Shown here one piece after another: positions 8,139 through 17,206 of a stretch of 53,681 bases of DNA; the first letter of the stretch is position 1; each line of letters starts with the position of its first letter. This DNA is from JADHLJ01 sp038116915. GTDB taxonomy: Bacteria; Pseudomonadota; Alphaproteobacteria; Thalassobaculales; Thalassobaculaceae. The notes beneath the pieces were generated by a model. That model was not told the DNA's origin and made no database searches. It saw nothing but the letters and a program-made list of their open reading frames with translations. The position numbers and the translations under genes are program-made. The stretch lies in assembly GCA_038116915.1 (NCBI GenBank), contig JAYOEU010000006.1, forward strand, positions 1 through 53,681. The letters are read 5' to 3'.

Positions 8139-9206
8139 TCAGCTCCGGGCGGCCCGGTTCGCGATGGCGAGGCCGAGGCCGCGTTGCATCGCCGCGACGT
8201 GATCCGCGAAATCATGCCTCTCGGATGCGGCGCGGTGGCCGGCTTCCGCGACGCGCCGCTTCAGCGCCGGGTCGCCGATCACCGCATCGAGCTTGGACGC
8301 CAGGGTTGCGGAGTCGAACTTCGGGAACAGAAAGCCGGTTTGCCCATCGATGATCAGTTCCGGTATCGCGCCGAAATCCGACGCGATCACGCAAAGCGAC
8401 TGGCTCATGGCCTCGAGAATACTGATGCTCAGCAAGTCATCCAGGGTCGGAAACACAAAGACGTCGGCGTTCGCCAGAAAATCGACGACCTCCGATTGCG
8501 GCCGCGAGCCGTGAAAATGGACATGCCGGCGTAAAAGGTCCGAGCCGGCGGCTAGTGCCCGAATACCTTCCGTCTCGCCCGGCGCCGTGGTCTCGGAGCC
8601 GAGCAGGTGCAGATGAACATTTTCCCTGTCCAAGCGCCGCAAGGCTTCGATGGCGACTGCCTGACCCTTGCGGCGGCTGAGATAGCCGAGCGTGATGATG
8701 TGAAAGCCGTCCTCTGCCATTTCCGGCGGGCGACGGTCCGAAGGCCGATCGGACGGCCGGCCATAGGGAACGACGATGGTCGAGGTGTTTTTCAGATACG
8801 GCGCATAAAGCTCGTCCCGTTGCCACCTCGTCGGCGTGCACACGAGATCCACCGCTTCGAAGGCTGCGAGGTCGACCTTGCCGTGACGGATGACGTGCAG
8901 GCCGTTCATCGGCTCCTGGATCCACCAGAGAGTCGGAATATCCCGCGCGATGCGGCGTGCGAGCCGGCTCGTCATCAGAGTGTTGGCGAGGAAGACATCG
9001 AAGTCGCGGGGACGGACGTTCGCAGTCACTGTGATCCCGCGCTCGCGATAGAGGTCGCGCAACGGACCGCCGTCCACCGGGTCACGAGGTTCGAGAAGCG
9101 TCACCTCGTTGGTCCGCGCGAGTTCGCTCAGGAGTCGGAACAGAATAAGCGGAGCGCCCGTCCAATCCAGACGATGGCAGGCGGCGAGTATCTTCATTCC
9201 CGGCAT
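8139..9206 (-). CDS. Family 4-type glycosyltransferase
   Basis: The 355-residue protein has the two-Rossmann GT-B pattern of GT4 enzymes. It has an N-terminal MKILAACHRLDWTGAPLILF acceptor-side loop, linker PYGRPSDRPSDRRP, ITLGYLSRRKGQAVAIEAL at the start of the nucleotide-sugar domain, and SISILEAMSQSLCVIASDFGAIPELI, which carries the glutamates that bind the donor diphosphate. It would add a sugar to a surface polymer or lipid at the cytosolic face. The start could also be three codons later (9197). It ends 7 bases from the LivM gene, tail to tail, and follows an LLM gene with which it may be cotranscribed. Confidence 0.8.
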   Translation of the reverse strand: MPGMKILAACHRLDWTGAPLILFRLLSELARTNEVTLLEPRDPVDGGPLRDLYRERGITVTANVRPRDFDVFLANTLMTSRLARRIARDIPTLWWIQEPMNGLHVIRHGKVDLAAFEAVDLVCTPTRWQRDELYAPYLKNTSTIVVPYGRPSDRPSDRRPPEMAEDGFHIITLGYLSRRKGQAVAIEALRRLDRENVHLHLLGSETTAPGETEGIRALAAGSDLLRRHVHFHGSRPQSEVVDFLANADVFVFPTLDDLLSISILEAMSQSLCVIASDFGAIPELIIDGQTGFLFPKFDSATLASKLDAVIGDPALKRRVAEAGHRAASERHDFADHVAAMQRGLGLAIANRAARS

Positions 9207-9238
9207 GGCGGTATCGCCACATCAGCCGCCGGTCGCCG

Positions 9239-10318
9239 TCACGGGTTCAGGCCTTCGATGCGCGGTCCGACCTCCTCGGCCAGCAGACGGAGGTGTTCGT
9301 GGTCCCAGGACGCATCGTCGGAATCCGCCGTCACGCTCAGCAGGGTGCCGAAACCACCCACCGTCTCGAACAGCGCGTGGACCTTTTCAGCAACCTCGGA
9401 GGGATCACCGACGATCCAGACGTTCTCCATCATGTAGTCGACATCCATCGACTCTTCCGGCATGTCGGGATCCATCTTGGCGGCATCCATCTGCCAGGTT
9501 CCTCGCCGGCTCGGTAACTGGTGGGTCGTATAATTACGGCCCAGCACAGCGCGTGCGCGTTCGCGGGCGATTTTCGGAGTTGGCCCGACGAACATGTCGC
9601 GGGCGATCCGCCATCGGGACCGGTCGGTCGGGACGCCCGCCGTCTCGGCTCCGTCACTGACGGTCTCCCAATGACCGGGCAGCAGTGCAGCGGACAGGAT
9701 CGAGCTTGACATCGGGCTCCAGCCCCGGGCCCCCGCGATCCGGAGTGAATTGGATTGTGGCGTGCTGGCGGCGATGGCGATCGGCGGGTGCGGGCGTTGC
9801 AGCGGTTTCATGTGCAGTCCGCGTTCGGTCTGTGGATCGAGTTCCGGAGCTTCGATGTGGAAATGCACGCCCTGATAGGTGAATGGCCCCTCCTCATGTT
9901 CCCACAAGGCGAGAATCACTTCCAACGCCTCGGCCGCCCGGCCGCGCGCCGTTGCCGGATCGAGGCCCATCAGCTTCATGTCCGTCGGAATCCCGCCGAG
10001 CCCGATGCCCCACTGAAAGCGGCCGCGCGCCAGATGATCGAGCATGGCCAGCCGATGCGCCAGATAGGCCGGCTCATGCATGCCGAGAAGCGTGACCCCG
10101 GTGCCGAACTTGATCCGCTCGGTCAGCGCCAGCGCTTTCGCGATCAGCAGATCCGGTGCCGGCGCATTCTCCCATTTCTCGGTGAAATGCTCGCCCAGCC
10201 AGGCCTCCTGCAACCCCAGGCGGTCGGCGGCCACCAATTGGTCGATATCCCGGTCATAGCAATCGGCGACCGGTCGGTACGACGGATGCAGGGGCATCAT
10301 GAACAGCCCGAGGCGCAT
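9239..10318 (-). CDS. LLM-class flavin-dependent monooxygenase
   Basis: The 359-residue protein is a luciferase-like TIM-barrel oxygenase. It shows MRLGLFMMPLHPSYRP at the N-terminus, QEAWLGEHF at about 37-45, then RIKFGTGVTLLGMHEPAYLAHRLAMLDHL and a glycine-rich GRFQWGIGLGG, all typical of the alkanal-monooxygenase branch. A GGAGG ribosome site lies 8 bases before the start. Such enzymes use reduced FMN delivered by a separate reductase, which is not encoded nearby. It lies 30 bases after the D-2-hydroxyacid dehydrogenase stop and before the glycosyltransferase, so the first two may form one transcript. The substrate is unknown. Confidence 0.88.
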   Translation of the reverse strand: MRLGLFMMPLHPSYRPVADCYDRDIDQLVAADRLGLQEAWLGEHFTEKWENAPAPDLLIAKALALTERIKFGTGVTLLGMHEPAYLAHRLAMLDHLARGRFQWGIGLGGIPTDMKLMGLDPATARGRAAEALEVILALWEHEEGPFTYQGVHFHIEAPELDPQTERGLHMKPLQRPHPPIAIAASTPQSNSLRIAGARGWSPMSSSILSAALLPGHWETVSDGAETAGVPTDRSRWRIARDMFVGPTPKIARERARAVLGRNYTTHQLPSRRGTWQMDAAKMDPDMPEESMDVDYMMENVWIVGDPSEVAEKVHALFETVGGFGTLLSVTADSDDASWDHEHLRLLAEEVGPRIEGLNP

Positions 10319-10348
10319 GGCGGACCTCCAACAGATAGGAAGCGGATT

Positions 10349-11338
10349 TCAGGCGATATCCGCCGGATTGACCTCCAGTTCCAAGGGCTGCCCCTTGGCG
10401 AAGCGTGCGATATTGTCCAGAAACAATTGATCCCAGCGGCCGCGGCCGCCGTCGCCGGCGAACGAGGTATGCGGCGTGAGCCGGACGCCCGGATGCGACC
10501 AGAGAGGGTCATCCGTGGGCAGCGGTTCGGTATGGAAGACATCAAGGATCGCCGTCTCGAGCCGCCCGCTGTCGAGGGCCGCGATCAACGCCGCATCGTC
10601 GATCAGGCCGCCGCGGGCGATATTCACCAGGATCGCGCCGGGCTTGACCGCGCCGAAGAACTCGGCGCCGGCGAAACCGCGCGTGGTCTCGTTCAAAGGG
10701 CAGGCAAGCACGATGATGTCGGCGTCCGGCAACAGGGACGGCAGATCCGCCATGGTTCCGGCCTTGTCGACTATCGCGGAGGTTTCCGGCGAGCGGCGGA
10801 CCACCGTGATGCCCGCGCCGAAGGCTTTGGCACGTTTGGCGACCTCACGGCCGATGGGCCCGTATCCGACGATCAGCCAATGGGTGCGGGACAGCTCGCG
10901 GAACGGCGTTATCTTCCATTCCTTGGCGGCTTGCTGCGCGCGTTGCCGGGCCACCGGATGGGTCACGCTCAATACCTGTGCCATGATGTATTCGGCGATC
11001 GCGACGCCCTGGGCGCTGCTGTTGCAGATCCGTGTGCCCTTGTCGGAAATCTTCTTGTAGACCGGATTGTCGAGACCGGCGTTAAAGGTCTGCAGCACGG
11101 TGATGGATTTGCAGGCCAGCGCCAGATCGAAGGCGGCTTTCTGCGCATTGTCCGCGTTGATGTGGCTGCTGAGCCAGAAATAGTCGAGATCGACGGATTC
11201 CGGCGGCGTTGCGACGCCATTGATCTGAAACCGTCCGGACTTGTCGAAGGGCACCACCTTGAGGTCCAGTCCCAGCGCATCCAACCGGCTGCCGATATGA
11301 GCCAGAGATTTTTCATACATGCCAACAGTGATGGTCAT
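10349..11338 (-). CDS. D-2-hydroxyacid dehydrogenase
   Basis: The 329-residue NAD(P)-dependent enzyme reduces 2-oxoacids or oxidises D-2-hydroxyacids. The Rossmann motif is HWLIVGYGPIGREVAKRAKAFG at mid-protein. The catalytic Arg segment is VNIARGGLIDDAALIAALDSG, Glu lies in LDVFHTEPLPTDDPLWSHPGVRLTPHTSF, and the H of TPHTSF completes the triad. The frame opens upstream to 11452, but ATG 11338 has GGAGAG about 8 bases before it and begins the recognisable protein. It is divergent from the NicC-like hydroxylase with a 153-base gap that must hold both promoters. Confidence 0.88.
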   Translation of the reverse strand: MTITVGMYEKSLAHIGSRLDALGLDLKVVPFDKSGRFQINGVATPPESVDLDYFWLSSHINADNAQKAAFDLALACKSITVLQTFNAGLDNPVYKKISDKGTRICNSSAQGVAIAEYIMAQVLSVTHPVARQRAQQAAKEWKITPFRELSRTHWLIVGYGPIGREVAKRAKAFGAGITVVRRSPETSAIVDKAGTMADLPSLLPDADIIVLACPLNETTRGFAGAEFFGAVKPGAILVNIARGGLIDDAALIAALDSGRLETAILDVFHTEPLPTDDPLWSHPGVRLTPHTSFAGDGGRGRWDQLFLDNIARFAKGQPLELEVNPADIA

Positions 11339-11491
11339 CGGGACTCTCCGCCGGAAAATACAGGGACGAGATATACCGTGCCGCCGACGATAGGACCAGC
11401 GTGGCCGGATCAAGTGGCGGATACCGGGAAGAAGGCGCTTTTCTGGTTTCATAATTGCTGGAACGATGCGGTGTCAGACTTGGGGAAACGC

Positions 11492-12610
11492 ATGCATTCG
11501 AAACCGAAAATCGCGATTGTCGGCGCCGGCATGGGAGGGCTTGCGACGGCGTCGGCGCTTCTGCGCCATGGTTTTGACGTTCAGGTATTCGAGCAGGCTG
11601 AACGTTTCACGCGCCTTGGCGCCGGCATCCAGATGAGTCCGAATGCCATGAAGGCGTTGCGCGGGCTCGGCATTGAGGACCGGGTCCGGCGGGTCGCTTT
11701 TCAGCCGGAGAGTTGGATGAACCGGCGTTGGAATAGCGGCGCGATGATGTTCGAACTGCCGCTAGGCCGGGATGCGGAACAGCGCTATGGGGCGCCTTAT
11801 TTGCAGATGCACCGGGGCGATCTGCACGATGCGCTGTTAGCGGCGGTTCCGGCTGAGATTCTTTCTCTCGGCAAGCGTCTGGTCGATATTGATCCAGGCC
11901 CGGTGCTGCGCTTCGCGGACGGGACCTCGCGAGGCGCGGATCTGATCATCGGGGCTGACGGCCTGCATTCCCGGGTGCGGGAAATCCTCGTGGGTCCGCA
12001 AGAACCGGCGGCAACGGGCCGTGTCGCCTACCGCGCGACTTTCGCCGCCTCGCACCTGCGCCGTCCGGTTGGCGAATGCACCAAATGGTGGGGCGAGGAC
12101 CGGCATATCGTCATCTATTTCACGACGGCCAAGCGCGACGAGTTGTATTTCGTGACCAGTCTGCCCGACGCCGACTGGGTCAACGAATCTTGGTCGGCGA
12201 CCGGGAACATGGACGTGGTGCGCGCGGCCTTCTCGGGCTTCCATGAGGAGGTCCGCGAGGTTTTGCGCGCCTGCCCGTCGGTCCATCGCTGGGCGATTCT
12301 GGACCGCGCGCCGCTTGATCGCTGGCATGACGGACGCATGGTCCTGATCGGTGACGCGGCGCATCCGATGACGCCATACATGGCCCAGGGAGCGGCGATG
12401 GCGTTGGAGGACGGGGTGATGCTCGCTCGCGCGCTCGACGGATGGAGCGATATCACGGCCGCGCTCGATCATTTCGAAACCTCCCGCAAGACCCGGACGT
12501 CCGAAGCTCAGGCGGTCTCGCACGCCAATACCTGGATGCGCGAGGAAACGGATCCGGCATGGTGCTATGGCTTCGATCCCTGGACCCACGCGTCCGTGGA
12601 CAGAAGGTAA
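11492..12610 (+). CDS. Class A FAD-dependent aromatic hydroxylase, NicC-like
   Basis: The 372-residue enzyme has the FAD dinucleotide motif IAIVGAGMGGLATASALL at 8-25, the DG motif DLIIGADGLHSRVREIL about 155, and the GD motif MVLIGDAAHPMTPYMAQGAAMALEDG about 280. Its length and the segments MHRGDLHDALL, KWWGEDRHIVIYFTTAKRDELYFVTSLP and SHANTWM...DPAWCYGFD resemble remembered 6-hydroxynicotinate 3-monooxygenase (NicC) closely. It would use NADH, FAD and O2 for (decarboxylative) ring hydroxylation. The much longer open frame starting near 9755 is antisense to the two preceding genes; ATG 11492 with GGGGA upstream is the real start. No other nicotinate-pathway gene is in the window, so salicylate-type substrates also remain possible. 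Confidence 0.82.
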   Translation: MHSKPKIAIVGAGMGGLATASALLRHGFDVQVFEQAERFTRLGAGIQMSPNAMKALRGLGIEDRVRRVAFQPESWMNRRWNSGAMMFELPLGRDAEQRYGAPYLQMHRGDLHDALLAAVPAEILSLGKRLVDIDPGPVLRFADGTSRGADLIIGADGLHSRVREILVGPQEPAATGRVAYRATFAASHLRRPVGECTKWWGEDRHIVIYFTTAKRDELYFVTSLPDADWVNESWSATGNMDVVRAAFSGFHEEVREVLRACPSVHRWAILDRAPLDRWHDGRMVLIGDAAHPMTPYMAQGAAMALEDGVMLARALDGWSDITAALDHFETSRKTRTSEAQAVSHANTWMREETDPAWCYGFDPWTHASVDRR

Positions 12611-12626
12611 AGCGTAACCGGTGTTT

Positions 12627-13781
12627 TCAGGATCTCGACACGCGCTCCAATGCTTCCGATGCCAGGTTGACGAGTTCCGCGATGTTGACGTGAACATCCG
12701 ACCTGTCGCCATGGTTCCTTGGCCCACCATATCGGGTGCAGATGGCATGGCGGTGGCCAAGCACCTCACAAATTCGCCGGCCACACCACTCTTGGGCAGG
12801 GTGATCAATCTCGATCAAGGTCGTCCCCGGCCGCGCCGCGCAAAAATTCAAGATCTCCGACCTAAACGCGGCAATGACGACGTCGGCTTGATGGATCGCG
12901 TGAGCCATTTCTGAAATGGTCAGTTCCATGGGTCTTACCCGGCGGACACCAAGCGGCCGCAGCGCTTCCACTGCTTCATCCTCATTCAATGTGTATCGGG
13001 CGTTGGCGTCCTTGCGCGAAATATACAACAGGCGCGCCGGAGGATTTTTCGCTGCCGTCGACGATGCGACAGGAAGATTCTCAATGATCCGCTTCGCATA
13101 GGCCTTCAAATCACTTCGCTCGAAGAAGTACCCATGATCGATGGGGTCCGTTCCCAGGAAACTGGATCTTGTAAAGGACTTGGAAGGAACGAAGGCGTCG
13201 GTGACTTGTGTGACGCTGTTCCGAGGCACCGGGATGCACCGCTCTTGGCCTACGCCGAAAAGGGCGAGATTTCGCTGTTCGCGTTCGGAAAGATCCTCTG
13301 GGACGAGAATCGGCACTTCCTCGCCAAGCAGATCGTCGCAGTGAACGATGCCCATCAACACGTGCAAGATCTGATTGCTGAATACCTTCCACGGTGACAC
13401 GCAGATCGCGGGCCCGGTCACCGTGATGCCGCTGTTTTGAAAGTCGATGAGGATCCGGCCGTCGGAATAGCGTTCAACGACGTCTCCAAAGCCCTCCAGG
13501 AACGGAGTAACCTCGTCCAGAATCATATCATTGGCGATGATGGATTTGGTCGACCGATCCATGACGAACCGATGGGCCGGGGAATAGAAGGCATCCGGGA
13601 CATGGAGCATGTACCGATTGGTCGGGTAAAGGTAAGTGATATCCGGCCCTTTGATATGATACTCTTGTTTGCTGTGCTTGAAGATCCGGACGTTCAGACG
13701 GTCGGAATAGGCAATGCGAACAATTGCATCGGTACGGATCTGCCTCATTCGCGGAGCCCCGGAATTCATTTCGGTATGCAA
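12627..13781 (-). CDS. GT61 (DUF563)-like glycosyltransferase
   Basis: The 384-residue protein has the C-terminal pattern of family 61 glycosyltransferases: PARLLYISRKDANARYTLNEDEAVEALRPLGVRRVRPMELTISEMAHAIHQADVVIA, in which an ISR or SR pair, the E of the NEDE segment and the helix before VIAAFRSEI are typical. Long loops near the N-terminus are less conserved. Its base composition looks lower in GC than the flanking genes, and the codons are less biased, which suggests later acquisition. It converges on the hydroxylase gene with 16 bases between them. The role is probably polysaccharide or glycan decoration; the acceptor is unknown. Confidence 0.65.
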   Translation of the reverse strand: MHTEMNSGAPRMRQIRTDAIVRIAYSDRLNVRIFKHSKQEYHIKGPDITYLYPTNRYMLHVPDAFYSPAHRFVMDRSTKSIIANDMILDEVTPFLEGFGDVVERYSDGRILIDFQNSGITVTGPAICVSPWKVFSNQILHVLMGIVHCDDLLGEEVPILVPEDLSEREQRNLALFGVGQERCIPVPRNSVTQVTDAFVPSKSFTRSSFLGTDPIDHGYFFERSDLKAYAKRIIENLPVASSTAAKNPPARLLYISRKDANARYTLNEDEAVEALRPLGVRRVRPMELTISEMAHAIHQADVVIAAFRSEILNFCAARPGTTLIEIDHPAQEWCGRRICEVLGHRHAICTRYGGPRNHGDRSDVHVNIAELVNLASEALERVSRS

Positions 13782-13992
13782 TGACTGCCTTTTGAAACTT
13801 TAGATATCGCTGGTGGCTGTCATGATCAATGGCGGCATGTCAAGCGCTTGTCGAGATCGGTGATGCCGGGTGCCGTCGCGATCTTCGCGTTCTGCCCGTG
13901 CCGTCTTCCCGATGCCGGATGAAACCGGCCGATGTCTTGACAGCCACCGCGATCCTGATCGCAATGGGTCAAGTCCCGAACGGAGATACGAT
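13782..13992. other. Divergent intergenic region upstream of the Lon-like gene
   Basis: This 211-base spacer separates the GT61-like gene from the protease gene. TTGACA at 13937-13942 on the plus strand resembles a -35 box, but the hexamer 17 bases later (CGCAAT) is a poor -10, so no promoter is claimed. No RNA gene was recognised. Confidence 0.35.
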
Positions 13993-16392
13993 ATGGCTCT
14001 GGATCCGCTTTCCGTCACCGATCTTTACCGACGCACCGACTTGAAGGCACTGAAGTTCAAGACGACGCGCGAGTTGGAGGATGTCGAGACGCTGATCGGT
14101 CAGGAGCGGGCGCTGGAAGCGGTCCGCTTCGGCGCGCGCATGCGGGCCAGGGGATACAACATCTTCGTCATCGGCTCCAAGGGCTCCGGCAAGCACCGTG
14201 CCGTGCGATCCTATCTGAAGGATCGCGCCAGCAGCTTGCCGCAGCCGGACGACTGGATATACGTCACCGATTTTGGCAATCCGGAAAGGCCGAGGGCCTT
14301 GCGGCTTCCGACCGGTGGCGCGCGCGAGTTGCATCGTCGCATGGCCAGGATGGTGGGCAATCTCAAGGACAGCGCGCGCACGGTTTTTGAGGGCGATGAC
14401 TATCGCCTGGCCCGCGAGGAGGTCGAAAAGGAGTTTGCCGGCCGCGGCGAGAAGCTGCTGAAGGACGTTGCGGAGAAAGCCGAGAAACGTGACCTGGTGC
14501 TGATCCGGGCGCCTCAGGGCATGGCGATCGCGCCGCGTCATGACGGCAAGCCCATGCCGCAGGAGCATTTCGACACTTTGCCCGAGGTGGTTCGCGATCG
14601 TCTGATGGAGGCGATCAAGGAGGTGCAGGAGCTGCTGAGCGCCGCCATGCACTCGATGCCGCTCATTGAACGCGAGCGGCAAGCTTCCCTGCGGTCCCTG
14701 AACAGCCGGTTCGCGAAGGGGCTGATCGGATCGGAAATGGCGGAATTGGGCGCGGGGTTTACCAGCACCAAGGATCTCGACGCCTGGCTTTCCGAGGCGG
14801 AAGCGGACATGGTTGAGAATATCCGGCTTTTCGTCGAGGAGGAGACCCCGGCGGGCGGCGGCTCCCCGGCCGAACAGGCGGGTCCGATTCATCCGCTCAA
14901 CCGCTACGCGATCAATATGATGGTCGACGAGGAGGCCGACAGCAGCGCGCCGGTGGTGATCGAGGATCACCCGACCCTAGGGCGCCTTGTGGGACGAATC
15001 GGCCACCGCGCGCATATGGGCGCCATGCTGACCGACTTCACCATGATCCAGGCCGGAGCGTTGCACCGGGCCAATGGCGGCTACCTGCTTCTCGACGCCC
15101 AGAAGCTGCTCGTTCAGCCGCATTGCTGGGATGCGTTGAAGCGCGCGCTTTATGCCGATTGTATCGCCATAGAGGGACCCTGGGAGACCGTGGGCACCGC
15201 CTTCGCCGTGACCATGCAGCCGGCGCCGATCCCGCTTTCGGTCAAGGTCGTGCTGTTTGGAGATCTCAATCTGTACATGACGCTCTCCTCGATGGATCCG
15301 GATTTCGGCGATCTGTTCAAGGTCGCGGCGGATTTCGACGACATCATGGAACGCGACGGCGAGAGCGAGGCGCTTTTCGCGCGGATGGTGGCGACGGTGC
15401 AGCGCCGCGGCAGCTTGCGGCCCTTCGACCGTCAGGCCGTGGAGCGCGTGGTGGAACATTGCTCGCGCGTGGTGGCCGACGCGGACCGCCTGACGGCGCG
15501 GGTCGGCATTATCGCCGATGTGCTGCGCGAGGCCGACTATATGGGCCGGGACAAGAACCACAAGGTGATCCGCGCCGACGACGTGGAAGCCGCCTTGAAG
15601 GCCCAGCGCCACCGGTTTGACCGGATCGAACAGCGCTCGCGCGAGCAGATCCTGCGGGAGACCATGCTGATCGATACCGAGGGTTCGGTGATCGGTCAGG
15701 TCAATGGCCTGAGTGTCCTGCAGATCGGCGCCATCTCCTTTGGCAAGCCGACCCGGATCACCGCCCGGGTGCGCATGGGACAGGGCAAGTTCGTCGATAT
15801 CGAGCGTGAGGTCGAACTGGCCGGGCCCCTACATTCCAAGGGCATGCTGATCCTGCAGGGCTATCTGGCATCGAGCTACGCGGCGGACCTGCCGATCTCG
15901 CTTCAGGCCAGTATCGTATTCGAGCAATCCTACGGCGGCGTCGACGGGGACAGCGCGTCTTCCACCGAGCTTTATGCGCTGCTTTCCGCGCTCTCGGGGC
16001 TGGCAATCAATCAGGGGATCGCAGTCACCGGCTCGGTCAACCAGATGGGTCAGGTGCAGGCCATCGGCGGCGTGAACGAAAAGGTCGAGGGGTTCTTCGA
16101 CGTTTGCGCCGCGCGCGGTCTCACCGGGACTCAGGGAGTCATGATTCCGAAGTCCAATGTCCGCAATCTGATGCTCAAATCCGAGGTTCGCGCCGCCGCT
16201 GAGGCGGGAAAGTTCCGGATCTGGGGCGTTTCCACCATCGCCGAGGGGATAGAGATCCTGACCGGTGTTCCCGCCGGTGAGCGCGGCGCCGACGGGAAAT
16301 TCCCCGAAGGCTCGGTCAACCGCCGCGCCGAGGAACGGCTAATCAGCTTCGCCGAGGCGCGCCGCCGCTTTGCGCGCTCCGACGAAGCATAG
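13993..16392 (+). CDS. LonB-type ATP-dependent protease (COG1067-like)
   Basis: The 799-residue protein combines an N-terminal ATPase region (Walker A GSKGSGKH at 61-68) with a C-terminal S16 protease domain. The Ser-Lys dyad is S654 in GDSASS and K697 in GGVNEKVEGF. The spacing of 43 residues equals that of classical Lon (S679/K722 in E. coli). The usual GPSAG around the serine is GDSAS here. The Lon N-terminal substrate domain is absent, so this is the bacterial LonB-like group of cytosolic proteases, whose targets are poorly known. ATG 13993 with GGAG upstream begins the homologous part; an in-frame extension to 13870 looks non-coding. It has no operon partner. Confidence 0.9.
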   Translation: MALDPLSVTDLYRRTDLKALKFKTTRELEDVETLIGQERALEAVRFGARMRARGYNIFVIGSKGSGKHRAVRSYLKDRASSLPQPDDWIYVTDFGNPERPRALRLPTGGARELHRRMARMVGNLKDSARTVFEGDDYRLAREEVEKEFAGRGEKLLKDVAEKAEKRDLVLIRAPQGMAIAPRHDGKPMPQEHFDTLPEVVRDRLMEAIKEVQELLSAAMHSMPLIERERQASLRSLNSRFAKGLIGSEMAELGAGFTSTKDLDAWLSEAEADMVENIRLFVEEETPAGGGSPAEQAGPIHPLNRYAINMMVDEEADSSAPVVIEDHPTLGRLVGRIGHRAHMGAMLTDFTMIQAGALHRANGGYLLLDAQKLLVQPHCWDALKRALYADCIAIEGPWETVGTAFAVTMQPAPIPLSVKVVLFGDLNLYMTLSSMDPDFGDLFKVAADFDDIMERDGESEALFARMVATVQRRGSLRPFDRQAVERVVEHCSRVVADADRLTARVGIIADVLREADYMGRDKNHKVIRADDVEAALKAQRHRFDRIEQRSREQILRETMLIDTEGSVIGQVNGLSVLQIGAISFGKPTRITARVRMGQGKFVDIEREVELAGPLHSKGMLILQGYLASSYAADLPISLQASIVFEQSYGGVDGDSASSTELYALLSALSGLAINQGIAVTGSVNQMGQVQAIGGVNEKVEGFFDVCAARGLTGTQGVMIPKSNVRNLMLKSEVRAAAEAGKFRIWGVSTIAEGIEILTGVPAGERGADGKFPEGSVNRRAEERLISFAEARRRFARSDEA

Positions 16393-16401
16393 TCCGATCG
16401 C

Positions 16402-17160
16402 TCAACCGCGGCCGATGAACGGCATGTTGGTTGCCATGACGGTAACGAACTGGGCATTCGCTTCCGGCGGCAGGCCGGCCATGTAGACGATCGTGGCGCC
16501 GACATTCGAGACGTCCATCACCGGCTCCACCTTCGTGGTTCCGTCGGCCTGGGGAACACCCTTGGTCATCCGGGCAGCCATTTCCGTCAGCGCGTTGCCG
16601 ATATCGATCTGGCCGCAGGCGATGTCGTATTTCCGCCCGTCCAGCGAGGTTGACCGGGTGAGCCCGGTCACCGCGTGCTTGGTGGCGGTGTAAGGCGCGG
16701 AATTGGGACGCGGCACATGGGCCGAGATCGAGCCGTTGTTGATGATCCGGCCACCCCGTGGGTTCTGGTCCTTCATCAGCTTGAAGGCCTCCTGGGTGCA
16801 CAGGAACACCCCGGTCAGGTTGACGTTCACAACCCCCTGCCACTGCTCCAGCGTGAGGTCTTCCAACGCGATGCCGGGGGCGTTGGTTCCGGCGTTGTTG
16901 AACAACAGATCGAGACGTCCGTGACGATCCTTGACGCCCTTGAACAGCGCCTGGACGGAGGCCTGGCTGCTGGCGTCTGTCGGAACCGCTTCGGCGGTGC
17001 CGCCGGTGGCCCGGATCTGCTTGACGGTCTCTTCGAGCGGTTCCGGCCGGCGTCCGGCGAGAACCACCGTCCAGCCGGCCGCGGCCAAGGCCACCGCCGC
17101 CGCCTTGCCGACACCGGTCCCGGCGCCCGTGATGATCGCAATCTTACCCTGCCCGTTCAT
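16402..17160 (-). CDS. Short-chain dehydrogenase/reductase
   Basis: The 252-residue classical SDR has the cofactor motif TGAGTGVGKA at 12-21, the structural NNAG at about 88-91, and the Ser-Tyr-Lys set in NGSISAHVPRPNSAPYTATK. The segment after the active site (CGQIDIGNALTEMAARMTKGVPQADGTTKVEPVMDV) is longer than in typical 3-oxoacyl-ACP reductases. It converges on the Lon-like gene with a 9-base gap and lies 46 bases before the signalling operon start-to-end. The substrate is not predictable. Confidence 0.9.
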   Translation of the reverse strand: MNGQGKIAIITGAGTGVGKAAAVALAAAGWTVVLAGRRPEPLEETVKQIRATGGTAEAVPTDASSQASVQALFKGVKDRHGRLDLLFNNAGTNAPGIALEDLTLEQWQGVVNVNLTGVFLCTQEAFKLMKDQNPRGGRIINNGSISAHVPRPNSAPYTATKHAVTGLTRSTSLDGRKYDIACGQIDIGNALTEMAARMTKGVPQADGTTKVEPVMDVSNVGATIVYMAGLPPEANAQFVTVMATNMPFIGRG

Positions 17161-17206
17161 GACGCGGCTCCTCCTGGTGTGTGTTTCCTCGCGGCGGAAC
17201 TCTACA

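Noticed and set aside
9755..11491. N-terminal 579 codons of a 951-codon plus-strand frame
   Set aside because: This part is antisense to the LLM and D-2-hydroxyacid dehydrogenase genes. Only the part from ATG 11492 encodes the flavin hydroxylase.
13937..13965. Sigma-70-like promoter (TTGACA, 17-base spacer) before the Lon-like gene
   Set aside because: The -10 hexamer CGCAAT matches the consensus at only three of six positions, so the hit may be chance.
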